Translations under genes and position numbers: made by a program
NCBI GenBank assembly: GCA_946414395.1
Contig: CAMKOE010000003.1
Span: 46,347-110,346, forward strand
Direction of reading: 5' to 3'
Origin: an uncultured Porphyromonadaceae bacterium
GTDB taxonomy: Bacteria; Bacteroidota; Bacteroidia; Bacteroidales; Muribaculaceae
DNA: 64,000 bases
The notes under the pieces: model-generated
What the model was told of the DNA's origin: nothing
The model's input: the letters and a program-made list of their open reading frames with translations, nothing else
Database searches by the model: none
Shown here: in pieces, positions 57,677 through 64,000 of the stretch
How the letters are laid out: the number at the start of each line of letters is the position of its first letter
Position numbering within the stretch: the first letter of the stretch is position 1

Positions 57677-59563
57677 TCATAATGAAGTGGGCATGTCACC
57701 GGGATAGCAGAACCACATGATCGAGCACTGATAGTCAAGCGCGTCGCCCGGTATGGGCAACAGAGCCTGCAGGTTGTTGAGGTTCCACATGTACTCGGAG
57801 TTGTAACGCGGGCGCAGGCGGAAGCAAGGTGAACCGTTGTTGTCCTCGTTGTAGGCACTCTTGCGGCCCTGCACCTGGGCGGGTTGCAGCCAGAATCCCT
57901 TGTAAACCTTGGTGGGGTCGGTGTCAAGTTTCTGGTTGAGGGTCGTCTTGTCCCAGCCGTTGAGGTACTTGGGATAATCGCCCGTGTAGTCGATGTCATA
58001 GAAGTTCTTGCGCAGGTCAACCCAGGCCTCGATAGCGCCCCAGGGATAGAGGGCAAGATACTTCTGCATCATGATGTGGGACAGTGAGAAGTCACTCATG
58101 GGCAGACCGGCCACATAGGGGCCGTTGAGGTACTCGGCAGCCAGCGAGTTGAAGGTGGCCTTGGTCACCTTGTCGCCCTGGTGGTAATTGCCGTTGACGG
58201 TGCCTGCCACGATGTAGGAAGAGGTGAAGTCCATATCGGCCCTCAGAGCCTTCTTCCAGGTCTCAAAGGCGTCGCTCTTGCTGCCATACTTGAACTGAAC
58301 CTCGGCCAGGTCAAACAGCAACTCGCTGTAGGTTGCCATGATGTAGGGGGCGTCATTGTGATAAATCCAGTGGCCATCGCCGTCATAGGTCGTGTTGGAC
58401 ACGGCATTGCGACCCCAGAACGAGGGAGCGGTGCCGATGGGACCCGTGGCACCGGTGAAGCCCGAGCCCACATAGTAGAGGCTGCGCAGGACTTCCCTGT
58501 TGGTGATCGTGGCGTAGTTATTGCTGTCGGTGGTCGCCAGTTTCACGAGTCGGCGCGGGTCAAAGTGGCCGGCGTCGGGCAGGGTGTCGCTGGTGATCTG
58601 CTTGTCGAGCAACTGGTAGGGATAGTGCTGACGGTTGATGGCATTGGTATCCTCGGTCTGGATGTAGTTGCCCTGCTCGTCATACTTGCGGATCGTTCCC
58701 GTGAACAACTGCACGGCATAGTCGTGCTGGAAATAACTGTAACTCAAGTTGCCGCGATAGGGACCCCAGAAGTTGTTATAGCCGCTCTCGGCAGCATCGG
58801 CGCCACCGCCGGCAATCTTGAGGGTCGCGTTGTCATCGTTGCTGGCAAAGGCCTTGCCCACGGCAGTGATGAACTCGTCATAGTACTTCTCCTTGAAGTC
58901 ACGCTTGTTGGTCAACGAGACCAGGTTGCGTGCAATCACCGCATAGCAGAACTTCACCCACTTGTCCTTGTCGCCACCGTAGATGTAATCGTTGTTGATG
59001 ATGCGGTTGCCATAGGCCGAATTATCCTCCCTGGTCAGGTAGTCGATAGCCTGATAGGCCCACTCGCGCACCTGGGGATAGATGTCGGACTGATAGTCAT
59101 ACTCATGCGAGAGGCGACCGGCCTCATAGGCCTGCTTCATGGGGGCCTCACCGTTGACCTTGGTCAACAGGTCCCATGAGAAAGCCTTCATGGCCAGACC
59201 GATGCCGGCAAGCGTCCAGTTCTCGGCCTCAACGCTCTGGTTGATCATGTTCTCCAGGTTCATGCCCTGGTTCCAGTAAACCATGCGCCATGCCTCGCCA
59301 CCGGCATCACTACCCTTGGAGTAATAGTGGTTGGCAAATGACGTGTAACTCGATGTACCCATCATCTGGGTGAGCGGCGCGATGGCACGCAGGTCCCAGT
59401 AGATGCCCTGATAAGCCTGCTGGATACCGGCCAGGTAGAGGTAACCCTCCACATAGTCGGGCGCGTCGGTGTTCTTGTTCACATCCAGATAGTCGTCACA
59501 GGATGTCAGCCCCAACGTCACGCAAGCCAGCGCACACAGTATAATTGATTTCAATGATTTCAT
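57677..59563 (-). CDS. SusD/RagB-family nutrient-binding lipoprotein
   Basis: Lipobox GLTSC, DDYLDVNKNTDAPDYVEGYLYLAGIQQAYQGIYWDLRAIAPLTQMMG; pairs with the upstream susC. Confidence 0.93.
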   Translation of the reverse strand: MKSLKSIILCALACVTLGLTSCDDYLDVNKNTDAPDYVEGYLYLAGIQQAYQGIYWDLRAIAPLTQMMGTSSYTSFANHYYSKGSDAGGEAWRMVYWNQGMNLENMINQSVEAENWTLAGIGLAMKAFSWDLLTKVNGEAPMKQAYEAGRLSHEYDYQSDIYPQVREWAYQAIDYLTREDNSAYGNRIINNDYIYGGDKDKWVKFCYAVIARNLVSLTNKRDFKEKYYDEFITAVGKAFASNDDNATLKIAGGGADAAESGYNNFWGPYRGNLSYSYFQHDYAVQLFTGTIRKYDEQGNYIQTEDTNAINRQHYPYQLLDKQITSDTLPDAGHFDPRRLVKLATTDSNNYATITNREVLRSLYYVGSGFTGATGPIGTAPSFWGRNAVSNTTYDGDGHWIYHNDAPYIMATYSELLFDLAEVQFKYGSKSDAFETWKKALRADMDFTSSYIVAGTVNGNYHQGDKVTKATFNSLAAEYLNGPYVAGLPMSDFSLSHIMMQKYLALYPWGAIEAWVDLRKNFYDIDYTGDYPKYLNGWDKTTLNQKLDTDPTKVYKGFWLQPAQVQGRKSAYNEDNNGSPCFRLRPRYNSEYMWNLNNLQALLPIPGDALDYQCSIMWFCYPGDMPTSL

Positions 59564-59572
59564 AATTTATCT

Positions 59573-59679
59573 AAGTTTTTAGTTTTAAGTTTTTAGTTTT
59601 AAGTAGGATTTGTATCGCCTAGAAACGTTTGTCAAGAGGTAATATTACTTACAACTTAAAACTTACAACTTAAAACTCA
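59573..59679. repeat. Imperfect AT-rich inverted repeat between susC and susD
   Basis: aagtttttagttttaagtttttagttttaagta (left) versus acttacaacttaaaacttacaacttaaaactcaa (right), about 40-nt spacer. Confidence 0.7.
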
Positions 59680-59687
59680 ATTAATCC

Positions 59688-62600
59688 TTACTTCACGATG
59701 ATTTCACAGATAGAAACGCGGTTCCAACTCAGTTCGTCAAACATGTTGCTGATACCCTGGCCACCGGCATTGATGCGGTTGGCGGCGATACCGTACTTGT
59801 TGACGAGCATGTCCTTAACGCTAGCGGCACGGCCGTTAGCCAACTTGATGTTATTGTCCTGGTTGCCCTCGGGCGAAGCATAACCCTTGATCTCGCAGGT
59901 TGCCTCGGGATGGCTCTTCAGGTAGGCTGCCACGCGCTCAACGTTGGCACGCTGGTCGGCAGCGATACCGGTCTTGTTGACGGGGAAGTGAACGAGCACG
60001 TTCATGTACTTGGCGCTGTTGTCAACCACCTTGGGGGCGGCATTCTTGGCAGCGTTCAGGTCGTTGCGGCAGTTGGCCAGGGCGCGGTTGGCGGCGTCAA
60101 GGTCGCTCTGCATCTGGGCCAGGCGGCTGTTGTAGTCATTCTGTGCATTGGCCAGTTGAGCACGCAGGTCATTGATCTGGTCATTGAGCGCGGTCGTGTT
60201 CTGGTAGGCGGGCTTGGGAGCCTCGTCGTTGGAGCCGAAGGTCACACTCAGGCCCACCGAGTAGGTGCGGGGGCTGGGCAGCGACCAGCAGTCATAGCCT
60301 TCACCACCGGTACCACCGGCAGCGGCCGACATGGTGTTACCGGCAACGTCGGTTCCCGTGTAATTGGTGATGGTGAACAGGTCGTTGGCCGACGCATAGA
60401 CGCTCGCATTCTGGATGGTGCCGCGGGTCACGTTGCGCAGCCAGTTCTGCGGCAAGATGTAGGCCAAGCGCAGTTCCTGGCAACGGATGTAGTTGACCTT
60501 GTGCTGGATCCAGTCCTCATCACCACCGGTGTAGGTGTACTGACCATACTCGCCCAGGTTGACGGCGATGGTGTTCTTGGTGGGATTGTCGGTATCCTGC
60601 TTGCCGTCGTAGAGCACGCCGTCAAAGACCACGAAGCCCTTCTCGCGCATGTCAACCGAGAGCCAGTTCAGACCAGTGCCCAGCATGTCGCGCATGGTAG
60701 CGTTGACAACGTCGGCATGGTAACGGCCCTGGAACATGGCGCTCAAGCGCCAGTTCTTGACGCTCAAGGCGGTGGTGAAACCGAAGCGCAGTTTAGGCTC
60801 ACGGTTACCGATGATGCTCCAGTCGCTGGAAACGCGGGGCAGACCCGTGGTGGGGTTGATCAGAATCTGACCAGCCTCGTTGCGCTCATAGGCCTGACCG
60901 GTCACGGTGCTGATGGGGTGACCCTTCATCACACCGTTGCGGATGCCACCCGAGTTCCAGGTGTAAGCGTTATAGAACTCCTTGAGGTTATCGGGCAGGT
61001 AAACGACCTTACTGTTGGTGTGCGACACGTTCACGCCCACATTCCAGCGGACGTCATTGGTGCGCACGACGTCAACGTCGGCGTGACCTTCCCAACCCCA
61101 AGTGTTAAACGTGCCGACGTTCATGTTGTTCAACACAAAGCCGGTTGCATAACTCATGCGGAAGCCGGTCACGATCTGGTCGGCACAGTGGGTGCGGAAC
61201 CAAGTGAAGTCGGCATTGATGCGGTCGTTCCACATGCGGGCCTCAACACCAGCCTCATAGGAGGTGGTCATCTCGGGCTTGAGGCTGCGGTTGGGACCAG
61301 TGTAGCCATACTTGTAACCGCCACCTGTCAGGCCAGTAGGCTCGAGTTCGGGATCGATCGAGAGCACGGGGGCATCCTTACCCACCTGGGCAATAGCGCC
61401 ACGCAGTTTCAAGTAGTTGATGAAGCCGACGCGCTTCATGAAGCCCATCTCGCTCAACACGATTGAGAGTTCACCGGCGGGATAGAAATAGTGGTTATTG
61501 TCCTTGGGCAGGGTCGAGGACCAGTCGTTACGGAAGCGGCCGGTCAAGAAGATCATGTTGTTGTAGCCCAACTCCAACTGGCCCGAAACGGCCTGCACGC
61601 GACGCTTGGTGGAGCGCTTCTTGCTGGTCACGGTGCTCTCGGTACAGTTGTTGATGCTGTAGAAGTCGATCACCTTGAAGTTGTAACCATAGGACGACAG
61701 GCTGGTCACGCCGTTCTCCAACTGGTGGTAACCCACCTGCACGCCCAGCGAGTACTTGTTGTCCTTCCAGGAGTTGTTATAGCCGGCGAGCACGTTGAGC
61801 GTGGGGTCGCTGGTGTTATACTTGGTGATGTGGTAGGTACCGCGGTTGTTGCTGTCGTCAACACTCTGGTTAGCGCTCACATAGTAGGGGTGGGTACCGT
61901 TCTCATAGGATGAGGTGCTCACGTCCCAACCCATCTGCAGGCGCAGGTAGGTGTGGGTGATGGGCGTGAAGTTCAACGAGAAGGCGCTGATGATGCGGTC
62001 GGTCTCGTCGTGCATCAGGTTCTTGTTCAAGCCGAACAGCGGGTTCAGCAGGTCGGTGTCGGTATAGAAGGCGGGATACTTCATGTGGGAACCGTCCTCG
62101 GCCAAGTACTGGCTCATGTCATCGACACTGGGCCAGCGGTAACTGGCGCGCACGGGACCGTTGGTACCACGCATGGCCTTGTCGTTCTTGGCGTTGACAT
62201 ACTGCATGCTACCTTCCATCGACAACCACTTGGTCAACTCGGCACGGCCAGCCAGCGAGAGGTTGGTGCGGGTCAGGTTAGTGGTCTTGATGACACCATC
62301 CTGGTCAAAGTAGGATGCACTGGCGCGGATCGACATCTTCTCGTTACCGGCCTCCAGCGACACGTTGTGGCGGTGCATGAAACCAGTCTGCAGCACGGCT
62401 GCCGTGTTGTCAAAGAAGGGCAGCGAGTGGTCATACAGTGAACCATAGCGGCTCGTGAAGTAGAAGTTGGCGGCACCATAGGCACCATTGATGTACTTGT
62501 CCTGGATCTCGGGCCAGCCATAAGCCTTGGACCACGAAATCTGGTTGCTGTAGGTCACGCGGGCGCGGCCCGAGCGGCCCTTCTTGGTGGTGATGATGAT

Positions 62601-63386
62601 GGCACCGTTTGACGCGTCGCTACCATACAGAGCGGCGGCAGCGGCACCCTTCAGCACGGTCATCGACTCGATGTCCTCGGGGTTGAAGTCGTTACCACGC
62701 GACGAGTAGTCGGTCGTGCGGGGAGTCAGGCCCGTCAAGCCACCGTCGGCGGCTGCCAGACCCGTCGTGGGGTTAAACGAGGTGTTGTTCATGGGAATAC
62801 CATCGATGACATACAGCGGCTGGTTGTTACCGCTCAGCGACGTGGCGCTGCGCAGCACAACAGTCGTCGATGCACCAGGGGCACCACCCGAACTAACGAC
62901 GCTCATACCCGACACACGGCCTTGAAGGGCCGTGATAAAGTCGGTGCGGCCCGACTCGATAATGTCCTGGGCCTTGACATTCTGCACCGAGGAACCCACG
63001 GTGCGGGCAACACGTTTCATACCGAACTCGGCCGTCACCACTACGTCTTGCAGGGTGTTGGCTCCCTCGGCCATGACAACGTTGGCGGCTTGGGACGCGG
63101 GAACTTCCATCGCGTCATAGCCCACAAAGGAGAAGACGAGCGTCTGGTTGGGGTTGGCCTTAATCGAGTAACGGCCATCGATGTCGGTGGTCGTGCCCGT
63201 ATTAGTGCCCTTTACCCTCACATTAACGCCAATCATCGGCTCTCCGTTGGCGTCCTTGACGACGCCCTGAACTCGGTTGCTCTGGGCTGTAGCTGTGAAT
63301 CCCGTGCTGAATTGGCTCGGCGCCAGTCCGGCAGGGGCACCCATGGCTATGGCCAGTGTGCAGAGCAGTGCTAATTGTTTTTTCAT
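59688..63386 (-). CDS. SusC/RagA-family TonB-dependent receptor with C-terminal coiled coil and OmpA-like domain
   Basis: CarboxypepD_reg-like domain (VQGVVKDANGEPMIGVNVRVKGTNTGTTTDIDGRYSI), plug (LQGRVSGMSVVSSGG..., GAAAAALYGSDASNGAIIITTKKG), barrel ending TYSVGLSVTFGSND, then LNDQINDLRAQLANAQNDYNSRLAQMQSDLDAANRALANCRNDL and VHFPVNKTGIAADQRANVERVAAYLKSHPEATCEIKGYASPEGNQDNNIKLANGRAASVKDMLVNKYGI. Confidence 0.92.
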   Translation of the reverse strand: MKKQLALLCTLAIAMGAPAGLAPSQFSTGFTATAQSNRVQGVVKDANGEPMIGVNVRVKGTNTGTTTDIDGRYSIKANPNQTLVFSFVGYDAMEVPASQAANVVMAEGANTLQDVVVTAEFGMKRVARTVGSSVQNVKAQDIIESGRTDFITALQGRVSGMSVVSSGGAPGASTTVVLRSATSLSGNNQPLYVIDGIPMNNTSFNPTTGLAAADGGLTGLTPRTTDYSSRGNDFNPEDIESMTVLKGAAAAALYGSDASNGAIIITTKKGRSGRARVTYSNQISWSKAYGWPEIQDKYINGAYGAANFYFTSRYGSLYDHSLPFFDNTAAVLQTGFMHRHNVSLEAGNEKMSIRASASYFDQDGVIKTTNLTRTNLSLAGRAELTKWLSMEGSMQYVNAKNDKAMRGTNGPVRASYRWPSVDDMSQYLAEDGSHMKYPAFYTDTDLLNPLFGLNKNLMHDETDRIISAFSLNFTPITHTYLRLQMGWDVSTSSYENGTHPYYVSANQSVDDSNNRGTYHITKYNTSDPTLNVLAGYNNSWKDNKYSLGVQVGYHQLENGVTSLSSYGYNFKVIDFYSINNCTESTVTSKKRSTKRRVQAVSGQLELGYNNMIFLTGRFRNDWSSTLPKDNNHYFYPAGELSIVLSEMGFMKRVGFINYLKLRGAIAQVGKDAPVLSIDPELEPTGLTGGGYKYGYTGPNRSLKPEMTTSYEAGVEARMWNDRINADFTWFRTHCADQIVTGFRMSYATGFVLNNMNVGTFNTWGWEGHADVDVVRTNDVRWNVGVNVSHTNSKVVYLPDNLKEFYNAYTWNSGGIRNGVMKGHPISTVTGQAYERNEAGQILINPTTGLPRVSSDWSIIGNREPKLRFGFTTALSVKNWRLSAMFQGRYHADVVNATMRDMLGTGLNWLSVDMREKGFVVFDGVLYDGKQDTDNPTKNTIAVNLGEYGQYTYTGGDEDWIQHKVNYIRCQELRLAYILPQNWLRNVTRGTIQNASVYASANDLFTITNYTGTDVAGNTMSAAAGGTGGEGYDCWSLPSPRTYSVGLSVTFGSNDEAPKPAYQNTTALNDQINDLRAQLANAQNDYNSRLAQMQSDLDAANRALANCRNDLNAAKNAAPKVVDNSAKYMNVLVHFPVNKTGIAADQRANVERVAAYLKSHPEATCEIKGYASPEGNQDNNIKLANGRAASVKDMLVNKYGIAANRINAGGQGISNMFDELSWNRVSICEIIVK

Positions 63387-63773
63387 ACGCACTTTGCTTT
63401 TAATTGATTTGAAGTTAATGAATTGGTGTATATATTATTGCTTTCTGTTATAATAGTTTTTATTAGGTTAAACCATCGTCAAGATCCCTTACTGTGCGCT
63501 TTCAGCATGGTCTTGGAGGCTTTGAAGTGGCAAATTTGCAAAAAAAGTTTAATTCAAACAATTTTTTCGCAAAAAAAATACCTTTTTTCTACTAGAATAG
63601 ACACATCTTTTGCATTTATGTATCAAATCGTTATGTGTTATCTTCTTTTTTTCAATAAAATTAACATCACCCTGCTGCCATGTAACTCTTCATCCAAAAC
63701 ACATAATCACACATTCACGCCCTTAGTCGCGCAGTATTTTTTAATTCAGATTGTCTTTGTTGTCTTCCAAACC

Positions 63774-63850
63774 GAAAAAGGAAAATAAGTACAATAAACA
63801 CTATGGCATCAGCGCGCGGCATTCAAAATCTCACTCTAAGCCGCGAAGCG
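63774..63850. repeat. Copy E of the dispersed intergenic repeat family
   Basis: aaaaggaaaataagtacaataaacactatggcatcagcgcgcgg...tcactctaagccgcgaag aligns to the reverse complement of copy C. Confidence 0.75.
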
Positions 63851-63883
63851 ATATTATTCTTTACCAGACACCAGTACCCCCCC

Positions 63884-63908
63884 AAAAAAACAGCCGCCGG
63901 GGCTGTTT
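63884..63908 (-). terminator. Rho-independent terminator (minus strand)
   Basis: aaacagcc-gccgg-ggctgttt stem; followed on the minus strand by a T tract (63884-63890). Confidence 0.7.
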
Positions 63909-63948
63909 GGTAGCCTCGGCGGTCGTTATTACGGAATAGGGTAGAGGA

Positions 63949-64000
63949 TTACTCCTGGTCGCTGTCCCACCATACGGGGATGGTCCAGGCGTCGTCCTGA
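63949..64000 (-). CDS. C-terminal fragment of a CDS cut by the right window edge
   Basis: Minus-strand frame ...QDDAWTIPVWWDSDQE stop, followed by a minus-strand terminator. Confidence 0.45.
   Translation of the reverse strand, partial: QDDAWTIPVWWDSDQE

Noticed and set aside
59910-61466. 518-aa plus-strand ORF opposite susC
   Set aside because: Antisense shadow of the SusC barrel; V/H/G/D-rich translation with no recognisable domain.
63423-63788. 121-aa plus-strand ORF upstream of susC
   Set aside because: Lies in the AT-rich susC upstream region, hydrophobic/low-complexity translation, no supporting signature; more likely 5' regulatory DNA.

Overview
This is a G+C-rich Bacteroidales-type chromosomal window (Muribaculaceae/Prevotella-like by gene content; the lineage is an inference). 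I support about 48 protein-coding genes, one tRNA-Leu(CAG), and several terminator-like hairpins and promoter elements. There are no rRNA genes, CRISPR arrays, transposases or complete prophage.

Housekeeping content: pyrH, queG, cstA, rpoN, ispG, pepP, ybeY, mnmG, apt, uvrC, nadK.

Most interesting accessory content:
(1) An envelope-spanning cluster of VTC-type polyphosphate polymerase, DUF4956 membrane protein, DUF2490 barrel and two tandem-duplicated DUF4353-like beta-helix proteins (6.1-11.0 kb). It lies beside a PhoR/PhoB-like two-component system and a Na/Pi symporter. A CotH-type kinase carrying the same N-terminal dockerin-like module is encoded 23 kb away.
(2) A SusC-like TonB-dependent receptor whose barrel is followed by a coiled coil and an OmpA-like C-terminal domain, in an operon with SusD and a DUF4397-like lipoprotein (56.7-63.4 kb).
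(3) A dispersed intergenic repeat family with at least five copies.
(4) A compositionally chimeric TPR/HTH membrane regulator next to a DUF3244 secreted protein, with perfect palindromes between them.

All family names come from reading the translated sequences; no database search was run.
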